From assembly GCF_014164775.1 (NCBI RefSeq), contig NZ_JACJGB010000008.1, positions 124,001 to 188,000 on the forward strand: DNA of 64,000 nt, in the 5' to 3' direction. A model generated the notes under the pieces. The model worked only from the letters and a program-made list of their open reading frames with translations, was not told the DNA's origin and made no database searches. Below, piece after piece: positions 7,378 to 15,775 of the stretch. The stretch is from Tessaracoccus sp. MC1679 (GTDB lineage: Bacteria > Actinomycetota > Actinomycetes > Propionibacteriales > Propionibacteriaceae). Each line of letters begins with the position of its first letter. The first letter of the stretch is position 1. The position numbers were made by a program, and so were the translations under genes.

Positions 7378-8487
7378 TCACACTGTTCCCCGGTGGTCAC
7401 GCTCGACCCGCATGTCGGTGACGGGGCTCGTGAACCCGTGCCGGTGGGTGGGGTGGGCTGCGAGGTCGGCGGGGGTGATGAGGGCGCCGTCGGCGGCGGC
7501 GGAGGCGTAGATCGCGGCCACCATCTCGATGGAGCGGGCGGGCTGATCGGCCGTGGGTGGAAGCGGCTCTCCGGCAAGAAGCGCGTCGAAGACGTCTCGC
7601 AGCAGAGGCGCATGGTCACTGCGCTCCTCGTACTCGGGGAAACGCCACGCCTCGGCCTCGACTTCGAACCCGGGGGCGGGCGTGATCTGCCAGTTCTCGT
7701 GCCCGTGGCCGTAGAGGTGCTCGACGGAGACCGTCGCCTTCTGCGTGTCGATCCGCACCGCACTGACCTGGCGCGGAGAGACCGCGCTGGTGACCACCTG
7801 AGCCACCGTCCCCCCGGCGAACGTGATGGTCGCGGTGGAGGCGTCCTCGGTCTGGGTCTCGCGGTCCAGCCGCCACAGACGCCCCTGCACACTGGCCCAG
7901 TCACCCAGCAGGAAGCCCAGGAGGTCCAGCTGGTGGATGCCGTGCCCCAGCGTGGTGCCGCCACCCTCGGTGGCCCACTTCCCGCGCCACGGCACGGCGA
8001 AGTAGTCGGCTCCACGGAACCACAACGTCTCACAGACCGCGATGAGCGGGCGCCCCAGGGCGCCGCGGGTGAGCAGTTCGCGGACATGCGCCGCGGCGGT
8101 GCCGGTCCGCTGCTGGAACACCACAGCCAGCTCCTTGCCGGCAGCAGCGGCGGCCGCGCGCATCTCGTCGAGTTCGTCGAGCGACGGCGCCGGAGGCTTC
8201 TCCACCACCACGTGCGCGCCCGCGCCGAACGACGCGACCGTCTGGTCGCGGTGGACGCCCGGCGGGGTGCAGATCAGCACCACGTCCGGATGCTCCGCGG
8301 CCAGGAGTTCGTCGAGGGTGTCGTAGACCGCCGGATTCCCCCACTGCGCCGCGAAGGCGTCGGCCTTGGACCGAGTCTGGTTGCTGACCGCCACCAGTTC
8401 GGCCCGCGGATGGGACTCCACGGCCCGCGCATGGAAGTGGCCCACGGCGCCGGTGCCGACGATGGCGCAGCGAAGGGTCTGGATCAT
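7378..8487 (-). CDS. Gfo/Idh/MocA-family oxidoreductase (369 aa)
   Basis: A second dehydrogenase of the family with a classic nucleotide-binding loop (CAIVGTGAVGHFHARAV), the EKP motif (VVVEKPPAPSLDE) and the catalytic region GTTLGHGIHQLDLLGF. The family oxidises sugars, sugar acids or inositols with NAD(P). Its ATG overlaps the stop of the upstream DUF6807 gene by 4 bases, so the two are translationally coupled; the stop lies next to the distal LacI operator, separating it from the next operon. The pairing with a PmoA-like protein is seen in other bacterial sugar loci as far as I recall; the function of that pair is not established. Confidence 0.85.
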   Translation of the reverse strand: MIQTLRCAIVGTGAVGHFHARAVESHPRAELVAVSNQTRSKADAFAAQWGNPAVYDTLDELLAAEHPDVVLICTPPGVHRDQTVASFGAGAHVVVEKPPAPSLDELDEMRAAAAAAGKELAVVFQQRTGTAAAHVRELLTRGALGRPLIAVCETLWFRGADYFAVPWRGKWATEGGGTTLGHGIHQLDLLGFLLGDWASVQGRLWRLDRETQTEDASTATITFAGGTVAQVVTSAVSPRQVSAVRIDTQKATVSVEHLYGHGHENWQITPAPGFEVEAEAWRFPEYEERSDHAPLLRDVFDALLAGEPLPPTADQPARSIEMVAAIYASAAADGALITPADLAAHPTHRHGFTSPVTDMRVERDHRGTV

Positions 8488-9392
8488 GCGGACTCCCCCG
8501 AATCCGTGGCGGCGGTGGAAGTGATGGCGCGGAGTTCAGCGACGAGTTCCGCCCCGACGCCCGCCGCATGGCCGGCCACGTCGGCGTCGCCGACGACGAG
8601 CGCCGCGGACAGCACGAGCGTCTCCCCCGGCGGCAGCAGCGTCTCGGTGAAGAAGAACGGTGCGGGGTTCAGGCCGGCGTACTCCTCGCTGCGGGCGAAC
8701 CACGGGCTCGGCGCCACAGCGCCGTCGAGCATGAGGACTCCGGCGGAGCGGTCCGCGGCCGCGAAGGCCAGCCATGGGCCCGGTTCACCGCGTGCCGCGT
8801 CGCCCGCGGGCCCCGACGGCGCCAGGATCTCGCCACCGGTGAAAGTGTCGGGGCCACGCCAGAAGATGCCGCAGTAGCCGGCGTTCTCCCGGCCCTTGGA
8901 CGTCGGCGACCCTAATCCCAACTGCTCGCCCGAGACGTTCGTCAGCGCACTGTGCCAGGTCAGCGCCCAGGTGGCGTCATCAACGGGACGGGCCGTGAGG
9001 CGGCGTTCCTCGGTCAGCACCAGCGAACCGTCTTCAGCCACCCAGTCCAGCTGCTCCACGAGCTCGGCCGGGCCGTCGTCGGTGCCGATCTCGAAGGATC
9101 GGTGCACCTGGGCGCCGTTGTTGGGCAGCTGCACATAGCCACTGCCGTGGACGTAGGTGGGGCCACCCCAGAAGTTGTGAGCCCCCACGACGGGGAGCGC
9201 CAGCGACAGCCCCTTGTGCCAGACATGGTCTGCCGGGCGGTAGGCGGTGACATCCGCGCCGGACCGCGTCCGAAGGAGTGCGTAGGGACGCGGGGATTCC
9301 AGCTGCACCTCCGTCGGTGCGTAGACGTATTCGGCGACAGTGACGTCGCCGTCGACGAGCAGGAGACGACCGGGTTGAGTGTCGAACTTCAT
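8484..9392 (-). CDS. PmoA-like DUF6807 family protein
   Basis: A 302-residue beta-rich protein. The segment HVWHKGLSLALPVVGAHNFW and the later AGYCGIFWRG region are characteristic of the family called PmoA or DUF6807. That name comes from an old link to methane oxygenase and does not describe a known activity here. The start at 9392 follows a GGAGG ribosome-binding site; a longer frame reaches 9446 but lacks a site. It heads a two-gene operon with a Gfo/Idh dehydrogenase and faces the KDPG aldolase gene across a LacI-type operator. A role in sugar-acid or glycoside processing is inferred from context only. Confidence 0.75.
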   Translation of the reverse strand: MKFDTQPGRLLLVDGDVTVAEYVYAPTEVQLESPRPYALLRTRSGADVTAYRPADHVWHKGLSLALPVVGAHNFWGGPTYVHGSGYVQLPNNGAQVHRSFEIGTDDGPAELVEQLDWVAEDGSLVLTEERRLTARPVDDATWALTWHSALTNVSGEQLGLGSPTSKGRENAGYCGIFWRGPDTFTGGEILAPSGPAGDAARGEPGPWLAFAAADRSAGVLMLDGAVAPSPWFARSEEYAGLNPAPFFFTETLLPPGETLVLSAALVVGDADVAGHAAGVGAELVAELRAITSTAATDSGESA

Positions 9393-9461
9393 GGGACCTC
9401 CACGGTGAGGATGGGCCGGGCACCCGCCACAGCGAGCATCAACCACACTAGAGGGAAGGAA

Positions 9462-9476
9462 GGGAAAGCGCTATCC
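9462..9476. promoter_or_regulatory. LacI-type operator in the divergent promoter region
   Basis: GGGAAAGCGCTATCC is a near-palindrome of LacI type. It sits between the divergent DUF6807 (minus) and aldolase (plus) genes and resembles the sites at 7253 and 7357, so the same repressor may control both directions. Confidence 0.55.
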
Positions 9477-9514
9477 TTGCCAGGACTTCATCCCACGCAA
9501 GCCAAGGAGGGCTC

Positions 9515-10141
9515 ATGTATGTGGCCGACAATCGGATCATCCCGGTGGTGGTCATCAACCAGGCAGACCGCGCAGAGTCGCTCGGCGAAGCACTGGTGGC
9601 AGGCGGCATCCCGATCGCCGAGGTGACGTTCCGCACGGACGCGGCGCCCCAGGCGATCCGGCGCATGAGCGCCAACGCAGACCTGCTGGTGGGGGCTGGA
9701 ACCGTGCTCAGCGTGAGCCAGGTGGACCAGGCGGTAGACGCCGGCGCGCAGTTCATCGTCAGCCCGGGCTTCAGCGCTGCGGTCGTTCGGCGCGCCCAGC
9801 ACCACGGCCTGCCGGTCTTCCCCGGCGCGGTCACCCCGTCGGAGATCATGGCCGCGCTCGACCTGGGCCTGACCACGCTGAAGTTCTTCCCCGCCGGCGT
9901 GTACGGCGGGGCCCCCGCATTCAAGGCCCTCGGCGCCCCCTTCCCGCAGGTGCGGTTCATCCCCACCGGCGGCGTGGCAATGGGCAACCTCGCCGACTTC
10001 CTCACGTTGCCCAACGTGGCTGCGGTCGGCGGCTCCTGGATGGTTCCCGCCAATCTGGTTGACGCCGGCGACATGGACACCATCCGCCGCCTCTGCACCG
10101 AGGCCTCTGCCGCGGTCGCCTCGTTCGGAAAGGCGGCCTGA
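9515..10141 (+). CDS. eda: KDPG/KHG aldolase
   Basis: A 208-residue class I aldolase that splits 2-keto-3-deoxy-6-phosphogluconate to pyruvate and glyceraldehyde 3-phosphate. Active-site elements are visible: EVTFR (36-40), GAGTV (60-64), SPGF (83-86) and the Schiff-base Lys123 in LKFFPAG. A strong AAGGAGG lies before the ATG. It is followed after one base by a sugar kinase gene, the classic Eda-KdgK pair. The promoter region holds a LacI-type operator shared with the divergent gene. Length and motifs are normal for the family. Confidence 0.92.
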   Translation: MYVADNRIIPVVVINQADRAESLGEALVAGGIPIAEVTFRTDAAPQAIRRMSANADLLVGAGTVLSVSQVDQAVDAGAQFIVSPGFSAAVVRRAQHHGLPVFPGAVTPSEIMAALDLGLTTLKFFPAGVYGGAPAFKALGAPFPQVRFIPTGGVAMGNLADFLTLPNVAAVGGSWMVPANLVDAGDMDTIRRLCTEASAAVASFGKAA

Positions 10142-10142
10142 C

Positions 10143-11246
10143 ATGGGCACCCTCACCCTCCGCCCAGCCGACGACTGCCGCTATCAGGCCGTCTCGCTCG
10201 GCGAGGTCCTGCTGCGCCTCGACCCAGGCGACCTGCGCATCCGCACCGCCCGCTCCTTCACCGCCTGGGAGGGCGGCGGCGAGTACAACGTCATCCGCGG
10301 CCTCTCCCGCGTGTTCGGCCTGCCCACCGCCGCCGTCACCGCACTCGTCGACGACGAGGTCGGCCACCTCATCGAAGGCTTCATCCTCGCCGGCGGCGTC
10401 GACACCCAATGGATCAACTGGGCCACGAGCGACGGCGTCGGCCGCACCGTCCGCAACGGCCTCAACTTCACCGAACGCGGCTTCGGCATGCGCGGCGCCA
10501 AGGGCGTCTCCGACCGCGGCCACACCGCCATCTCCCAACTGCGCCCCGACCAGATCGACTTCGACCGACTCTTCGGCGAGCAGGGCGTGCGCTGGCTCCA
10601 CACCGGAGGCATCTACGCCGCCCTCTCCGAGCAGTCCGCCGAGACCGCGCTCGCCGCGGTGAAGGCCGCCAAGAAGCACGGCACCGCCGTGTCCTACGAC
10701 CTCAACTACCGCCCCAGCCTGTGGCAGACCATCGGCGGCCAGGCCCGCGCGCAGGAGGTCAACCGCGAGCTGGCCAAGTACGTCGACGTGATGATCGGCA
10801 ACGAGGAGGACTTCACCGCGGCCCTCGGCTTCGCGGTCGAAGGCGTCGACGAGAACCTCGCGGAACTGCCGATCGAGGGCTTCAAGGCCATGATCGAGCA
10901 GGTCGCGGAGGCGTATCCCACCATGGCCGTCATCGCCACCACCCTGCGCACCGTCCGCTCGGCCTCCACCAACGACTGGGGCGCAGTCGCCTGGTCCGCC
11001 GACACCGGCATGGTGCAGGCCACGCACCGCGAAGGCCTGGAGATCCTCGACCGGGTCGGCGGTGGCGACTCCTTCGCCTCCGGCCTGATCTATGGTCTCC
11101 TCACCGGGGAGCCGCTCTCCACCTGCGTCGAGTTCGGCGCCGCCCACGGGGCGCTAGCCATGACCACTCCCGGCGACACCTCCATGGTGACCGCCGCCGA
11201 GGTCCTCAAGCTCGCCGGCGGCGGCAACGCCCGGGTTGACCGATAG
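10143..11246 (+). CDS. kdgK: PfkB-family sugar kinase, probable 2-keto-3-deoxygluconate kinase
   Basis: A 367-residue ribokinase-like enzyme. The PfkB signature 2 GGGDSFASG carries the catalytic base Asp309; an N-terminal GGGEYNVIRG segment matches the substrate-binding glycine region. Pairing with the KDPG aldolase one base upstream argues for phosphorylation of 2-keto-3-deoxygluconate. The ATG is preceded by the aldolase's end, with AAGG in range. It is somewhat longer than typical KdgK (about 310 residues), with an insertion near residues 215-250. A closely related sugar acid could be the true substrate. Confidence 0.82.
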   Translation: MGTLTLRPADDCRYQAVSLGEVLLRLDPGDLRIRTARSFTAWEGGGEYNVIRGLSRVFGLPTAAVTALVDDEVGHLIEGFILAGGVDTQWINWATSDGVGRTVRNGLNFTERGFGMRGAKGVSDRGHTAISQLRPDQIDFDRLFGEQGVRWLHTGGIYAALSEQSAETALAAVKAAKKHGTAVSYDLNYRPSLWQTIGGQARAQEVNRELAKYVDVMIGNEEDFTAALGFAVEGVDENLAELPIEGFKAMIEQVAEAYPTMAVIATTLRTVRSASTNDWGAVAWSADTGMVQATHREGLEILDRVGGGDSFASGLIYGLLTGEPLSTCVEFGAAHGALAMTTPGDTSMVTAAEVLKLAGGGNARVDR

Positions 11247-11254
11247 CGGGATCG

Positions 11255-11410
11255 TTGGCTGAGGTGGCGCGGAGCGGGCCCCCACCGTTGGCTGAGGCGC
11301 CGCGGAGCGGGCCCCCACCGCTGGCTGAGGCGCCGCGGAGCGGGCCCCCACCGCTGGCTGAGGCGCCGCGGAGCAGCCCACACCGCTGGCTGAGGCGCCG
11401 CGAAGCGGCC
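11255..11410. repeat. 33-bp tandem repeat, about 4.7 copies
   Basis: Units begin at 11255, 11288, 11321, 11354 and 11386 and contain GGCTGAGGCGCCGCGGAG followed by CGGGCCCCCACCG; the last step is 32 bases. The period is a multiple of three, so the minus strand reads as an 11-residue peptide repeat, but no start or family supports a protein. The final copy forms the left side of the hairpin at 11383-11483. Confidence 0.8.
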
Positions 11411-11483
11411 TCGAAGCCTAAGAGAGTGTCCTTGTCAGCTCGCCTTTCCCAGGCTTCGAGGCTCGTCGCTCCTCAGCCAGCGG
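11383..11483. repeat. long imperfect hairpin between convergent genes
   Basis: Outer arms CCGCTGGCTGAGG (11383-11395) and CCTCAGCCAGCGG (11471-11483) and inner arms GCCTCGAAGCCT (11408-11419) and AGGCTTCGAGGC (11451-11462) are perfect inverted pairs. It lies between the kinase and a convergent oxidoreductase and may end transcription from both sides. Parts recur at 25793-25884. Confidence 0.75.
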
Positions 11484-11518
11484 GTGCGGTTCGTCACCCA
11501 AACTCTGATAACGATGGT

Positions 11519-12664
11519 CTACGGGACCCAGCGGGTGGGTGCGGTGGTCGCCCAGGGCGCGTCGACGCGCGAGAACGGGCGGCCCTGGCGCACGGCCCGG
11601 CCCAGATCGTCGGCGATCCCGTGGATCACGGGGACACGCGCGTCGCCGTCGCCGGACCAGGTCACGAACGCGGGGTCGACGGGCTGCGGCTCCGGAGCGG
11701 TCTGGCTGGCCTCCAGGACGCACATGAACGCGCCCGTCTCCACGAGCGGCACCAGGAGCGCGGCACCATGCTCGCGGTGGTCCAGCAGGTTGGCCAGCAG
11801 ACCCTGCCGCGACACCTGCTCCGTGCGCTCCGGCTCGCCCTCCAGGCGCCACTCCACCTCGTCGTCGGTGTAACGGAGGACCACGGAACCGCGATCCCCC
11901 ACCACCGCGACACTCGGCGACGGATCACCCTTGGACTCCGCGCACAGCGTCAGCGCGGCCTGGACCGAGACGCCCACCGTGGTGCCGACCTCAACCCAGG
12001 CAGTGTCGTCGGTGTCGATGTCGTGCGCGCGGTACAGCTCGGAGTCCACCCATCGCACCTGGTCAGCGCGTTGTGCTCCAGCGACGGCAAGGGCCGCGGC
12101 CACGGCGTGAGCCAGCGGGTTGGTCACCACGCCGTCGGCCACCCGGGCGCCGTTGAAGACGCGATGCCCTGCCCATGGGCTTCGGCTGTAGTAACCGACG
12201 TCGCGGCTCCACTCCCCCCAGGCCACGACGCGCGCATTGCCCCCGACCTTGCCGTCGGCGAGCACCACCTGCAGGATGTCGATCCCGTCCGAGCCGAGCG
12301 CCTGGAAGCCCACCTGCACGGCGCGGCCCGTCCGTTCGGCCGCGTCGAGCAGCGTGCGGAACTCGGCAAGCGAAGCGGTGGGCGGCTTCTCGAGCAGCAC
12401 GTCGGCGCCGTGCTCCAGCGCCAGGACGGCCAGCGCGGCGTGGGCACCGATGGGCGCGGCAATGCTCACCACGTCGGCGGGGTGCTCGGACAGCGCTTGC
12501 TGGACGGTGTCGTAGACGGGCGCGGTGTCGAAGGCGCCGGGCTGCGGATCGACGGCGGCCACCAGCTGCGCCCTGCCAAGGGCCTCCATCTCGGCGATGG
12601 CCTCGAGGTGATGCCGGCCATATCCATTGACGCCGACCTGGATGATTCGCGCGGGGGAACTCAC
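11519..12664 (-). CDS. Gfo/Idh/MocA-family oxidoreductase (381 aa)
   Basis: A third dehydrogenase in the sugar region. The Rossmann loop is GVNGYGRHHL near residues 11-20, the EKP motif is in VLLEKPPTASLAE, and the segment VADGVVTNPLAHAVAAALAV replaces the usual catalytic His region. The ATG at 12664 is the only well-placed start. It is convergent with the kinase gene and separated from it by repeats, so it is probably its own transcription unit. It lacks an obvious LacI-type site in front. The substrate is unknown. Confidence 0.82.
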   Translation of the reverse strand: MSSPARIIQVGVNGYGRHHLEAIAEMEALGRAQLVAAVDPQPGAFDTAPVYDTVQQALSEHPADVVSIAAPIGAHAALAVLALEHGADVLLEKPPTASLAEFRTLLDAAERTGRAVQVGFQALGSDGIDILQVVLADGKVGGNARVVAWGEWSRDVGYYSRSPWAGHRVFNGARVADGVVTNPLAHAVAAALAVAGAQRADQVRWVDSELYRAHDIDTDDTAWVEVGTTVGVSVQAALTLCAESKGDPSPSVAVVGDRGSVVLRYTDDEVEWRLEGEPERTEQVSRQGLLANLLDHREHGAALLVPLVETGAFMCVLEASQTAPEPQPVDPAFVTWSGDGDARVPVIHGIADDLGRAVRQGRPFSRVDAPWATTAPTRWVP

Positions 12665-12712
12665 CTGACCATCCTGTCACTCCCCAACTCCCTCCCGCTG
12701 GGAAGCCTCTCC

Positions 12713-12866
12713 CCGATCCCTGAGGAGGCCCGCGTCGCGAAGCGACCGTGGGTCGTCTCGAAGGGTCGCGACGCGACATTGGGCAGAGGCTGCCTTCCGG
12801 TTCGGGCCACGACCCTTCAAGACCGGCCAGCGGTCGCTTCGCGACGCTGACCTCCTCAGGGATCGG
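12713..12866. repeat. 154-bp palindromic intergenic element
   Basis: Outer arms CCGATCCCTGAGGAGG (12713-12728) and CCTCCTCAGGGATCGG (12851-12866) are perfect. They continue with short interruptions into GTCGCGAAGCGACC and GGTCGCTTCGCGAC, and inner parts of the loop pair again. It lies between two divergent genes, so it is not a simple terminator. A shorter relative starts at 20729 (GATCCCTGAAGGGTCGCGAA). Confidence 0.8.
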
Positions 12867-12902
12867 TGTGAGCGGCCGGCAGACCCCACCTAGACTCTCC
12901 GA

Positions 12903-13790
12903 GTGACCCGTCCTCAGCCCGCCCCGCTGGTCCTGCGCGGACTCCGCTTCGACGCCTCCCGGCCCGCCGTGATGGGCATCATCAACCGCACGCCCGACTC
13001 CTTCTACGCCTCCGCCCGCTACCTCAACGACGATGCAGCCCTCGCCCGCGCCGTCGAGATGGTGGACGAGGGCGTCGACCTCGTCGACGTCGGAGGGGTG
13101 CGCGCAGGCCAGGAGGGTGAGTGGATCGACGAGGCCACGGAGATCGCGCGCGTCCGCCCGTTCGTCCTCGCCCTCCGGGAGCGCTTCCCGCGACTCCCGA
13201 TCAGCCTCGACACCTGGCGCGCCGAGGTCGCACAGGCCTGCGAGGGCGCCGTCGACCTCGTCAACGACACCTGGCAGGGCGCGGACCCGGATCTCGTCCA
13301 CGTGGCCGCGACACTCGGCGCCGGCTACGTCGTCTCCCACACCGGCGGGCTCCCCCCGCGGACCGATCCCAGCGGAATCGACTACGGCCCCGGTGAGGCT
13401 GTCGTTGAAGATGTCCTCCGCGTCCTCCGCGCCGGCGCCCAGAGGGCACTCGACGCCGGGATCCGCCCCGACGGCGTCCTCGTCGACCCCACCCTGGACT
13501 TCGGCAAGACCACGCCCAACTCCCTCGCCTTGGTCGGGGCCACGGACCGCGTCGTCGCGCTGGGGTTCCCGGTCCTGCAGGCCATCAGCCGCAAGGACTT
13601 CGTCGGCGAGACCCTCGGCCTGCCCACCGACGAACGACTCGAGGGCAGCCTGGCCGCCACCGCCGTCGCCGCCTGGCTGGGGGCAACCGTTTTCCGAGCC
13701 CATGACGTGCGCGCTACCCGTCGCACCCTCGACATGGTGGCTTCCATCCGCGGCGACCGACCCCCGGCCATGGCCGAACGCGGGCGCTGA
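12903..13790 (+). CDS. folP2: dihydropteroate synthase paralogue, FolP2 type
   Basis: A 295-residue TIM-barrel protein of the pterin-binding family. The entry motif is VMGIINRTPDSFY, with DVGGVRAGQEG, DLVNDTWQG and AISRKDFVGETLG later. The loop after DVGG lacks the ESTRPG sequence of true DHPS (FolP1) that helps bind p-aminobenzoate, and the overall pattern matches mycobacterial FolP2 as I remember it, reported not to make folate. No other folate genes are nearby. The start is the GTG at 12903. The next genes are mutA-mutB, without evident functional link. Confidence 0.82.
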   Translation: MTRPQPAPLVLRGLRFDASRPAVMGIINRTPDSFYASARYLNDDAALARAVEMVDEGVDLVDVGGVRAGQEGEWIDEATEIARVRPFVLALRERFPRLPISLDTWRAEVAQACEGAVDLVNDTWQGADPDLVHVAATLGAGYVVSHTGGLPPRTDPSGIDYGPGEAVVEDVLRVLRAGAQRALDAGIRPDGVLVDPTLDFGKTTPNSLALVGATDRVVALGFPVLQAISRKDFVGETLGLPTDERLEGSLAATAVAAWLGATVFRAHDVRATRRTLDMVASIRGDRPPAMAERGR

Positions 13791-13901
13791 GAATACCAGG
13801 AGAGGTCGGTCTGACCTATCACCGCCCCAGCCTCGGAGGGGTACCCCGCTGGTTTAGTGTGGTGGCGTGGGTGTAAACCCCCCGAGACAAGACGGAGAGC
13901 G

Positions 13902-15773
13902 ATGAGCGATCAAGCCACCAGTGCGGCCGACATCAGCCTGGCCGCAGACTTTGACACTCCCTCCCAGGCGGACTGGGAGAAAGAGGTCCTGAAGGTCCTG
14001 AACCGAAAGCGGCCCGAGGGCAAGGAGCTCACAGTCGAGCAGGCGTACAAGCGCCTGTCGAGCTCCACCGTCGACGGCCTCACCATCAAGCCCCTGTACG
14101 TGAAGAGCGACGGCGTGGAGGAGCTCGGCTACCCAGGCGTGGCCCCCTTCGTCCGCGGCACCACGGTGCGTGACGGCGAGATGGACGCGTGGCACATCGC
14201 CCAGTTGCATGAGGATCCCGACGCGGCCGAGACCCGGCGCGCCATCCTCACCGATCTCGAGCGTGGCGGCACCGCCGTCTATGTGCGCGTTGATCCCGAT
14301 GCTGTCGCGGTGGCGGACCTGCCGACCGTCCTGGCCGACGTCCTCCTGGACCTCGCCCCGGTCTACCTGACCTCCAAGACGCAGCAGCTCGAGGCAGCCA
14401 CAGCGCTGGTCGAGTTCCTCGCCGCCTCGGACAAGGACGCGGCCACGCTCACCGGCAACCTCGGCGTTGATCCCATCGGAGCGGCCGCCCTGGCCGGCAC
14501 CGACGCGGACCTCAGCGTCCTGGCCCAGGCCGTCGAGCTGGCCAAGCCCTACCCGGGCGTGCGGCCGGTCGTCGTGGACGCCACCGTCTACCACAACGCC
14601 GGAGCCGGCGACGTGCACGAACTGGCCTACGCCGTGGCCGTGGGCGTCGAATACGTCCGCGCGCTCACCGAGGCGGGCCTCACCGTCGACGAGGCCTTCG
14701 ATTCGCTCATGTTCCGCGTCTCCTCCACCACCGACCAGTTCGCCACCATCGCCCGCCTGCGCGCGCTGCGCGGCCTGTGGTCGCGGGTGGGCGAAGTGCT
14801 GGGCGTCACCGAGTCCAAGCGGGGCGCCATCCAGCACGCCGTCACCTCCGAGCGCCAGATCGCGCGCGACGATGCCTACGTCAACATGCTGCGCGGCACC
14901 ATCTCCTGCTTCGCGGCCTCCGCGGGTGGGGCCGAGATTCAGACCGTCCTTCCCTTCGACACCGCGGCGGGCCTCCCCACGGACTTCTCCCGCCGCACCG
15001 CACGCAACACGCAGGTGGTGCTGGCTGAGGAGTCCAACGTCGGGCGCGTCAACGACCCGGCCGGCGGCTCGTGGTTCGTCGAGTCGCTCACCAGGCAGCT
15101 CTCCGACAAGGCATGGGCCGTGTTCCAAGGCCTCGACGGCGAAGGCTTCGCCGCGGCGCTGGCCGACGGCACCGTCAAGGCCCAGCTGGATGAGGTCAAC
15201 GCCGCCCGCGCGGCCCAGCTGGCCACCCGCAAGATTCAGCTGACCGGCGTGTCGATGTTCCCCAACCACGAGGAGGCCGCGCTCGAGCGCAAGGCCCGCC
15301 CCGCGGCACCGGAGCTCGGCGGCCTGAAGGTGGTCCGCGACACCCAGGTGTTCGAGGACCTCCGCGACCGTTCGGCTGCCGCCCGCGAGGCCGGCAACGC
15401 GCCGTCGGTGCTGCTGGCCTGCCTCGGCGCCCGCCGCGACTTCGGCGGCCGCGAGGGCTTCACCTCGAACCTGCTCCATGTGGGCGGGCTCGACACCATC
15501 GTCGCCGAGGGCGAGACGCCGGAGGACTTCGCGCGGCAGCTCACCGAGTCGGGCGCGAAGGTCGCGGTGCTGTGCTCCAGCGCCAAGGTCTACGCCGCCC
15601 AGGGCGTGGCAGTGGCCGAGGCCCTGCGCGCCGCCGGGGCCGAGACCGTCCTGGTCGCCGGCCAGATCAAGGAGCTGGGCGAGGGCGCCGAGGGCGCCGT
15701 CGACGGCAACGTGTTCGACGGCATGAACGTGGTCGAACTGCTGACCACCACCCTGAACAAGATGGGAGCCTGA
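13902..15773 (+). CDS. mutA: methylmalonyl-CoA mutase small (beta) subunit
   Basis: A 623-residue non-catalytic partner of the adenosylcobalamin-dependent mutase that interconverts succinyl-CoA and (R)-methylmalonyl-CoA in propionate metabolism. It has the mutase TIM-barrel segment (e.g. [14 protein letters not shown]) and a C-terminal flavodoxin-like domain, but lacks the DxHxxG cobalamin loop: the equivalent region reads [17 protein letters not shown]. The ATG at 13902 follows GACGGAGAG. Its stop is 2 bases before mutB, so the two subunits are co-translated. Length agrees with propionibacterial beta subunits. Confidence 0.93.
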   Translation: MSDQATSAADISLAADFDTPSQADWEKEVLKVLNRKRPEGKELTVEQAYKRLSSSTVDGLTIKPLYVKSDGVEELGYPGVAPFVRGTTVRDGEMDAWHIAQLHEDPDAAETRRAILTDLERGGTAVYVRVDPDAVAVADLPTVLADVLLDLAPVYLTSKTQQLEAATALVEFLAASDKDAATLTGNLGVDPIGAAALAGTDADLSVLAQAVELAKPYPGVRPVVVDATVYHNAGAGDVHELAYAVAVGVEYVRALTEAGLTVDEAFDSLMFRVSSTTDQFATIARLRALRGLWSRVGEVLGVTESKRGAIQHAVTSERQIARDDAYVNMLRGTISCFAASAGGAEIQTVLPFDTAAGLPTDFSRRTARNTQVVLAEESNVGRVNDPAGGSWFVESLTRQLSDKAWAVFQGLDGEGFAAALADGTVKAQLDEVNAARAAQLATRKIQLTGVSMFPNHEEAALERKARPAAPELGGLKVVRDTQVFEDLRDRSAAAREAGNAPSVLLACLGARRDFGGREGFTSNLLHVGGLDTIVAEGETPEDFARQLTESGAKVAVLCSSAKVYAAQGVAVAEALRAAGAETVLVAGQIKELGEGAEGAVDGNVFDGMNVVELLTTTLNKMGA

Positions 15774-15775
15774 GC

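Noticed and set aside
13857-15479. 541-codon minus-strand frame opposite mutA
   Set aside because: Shadow of mutA; no start signal and no family similarity.
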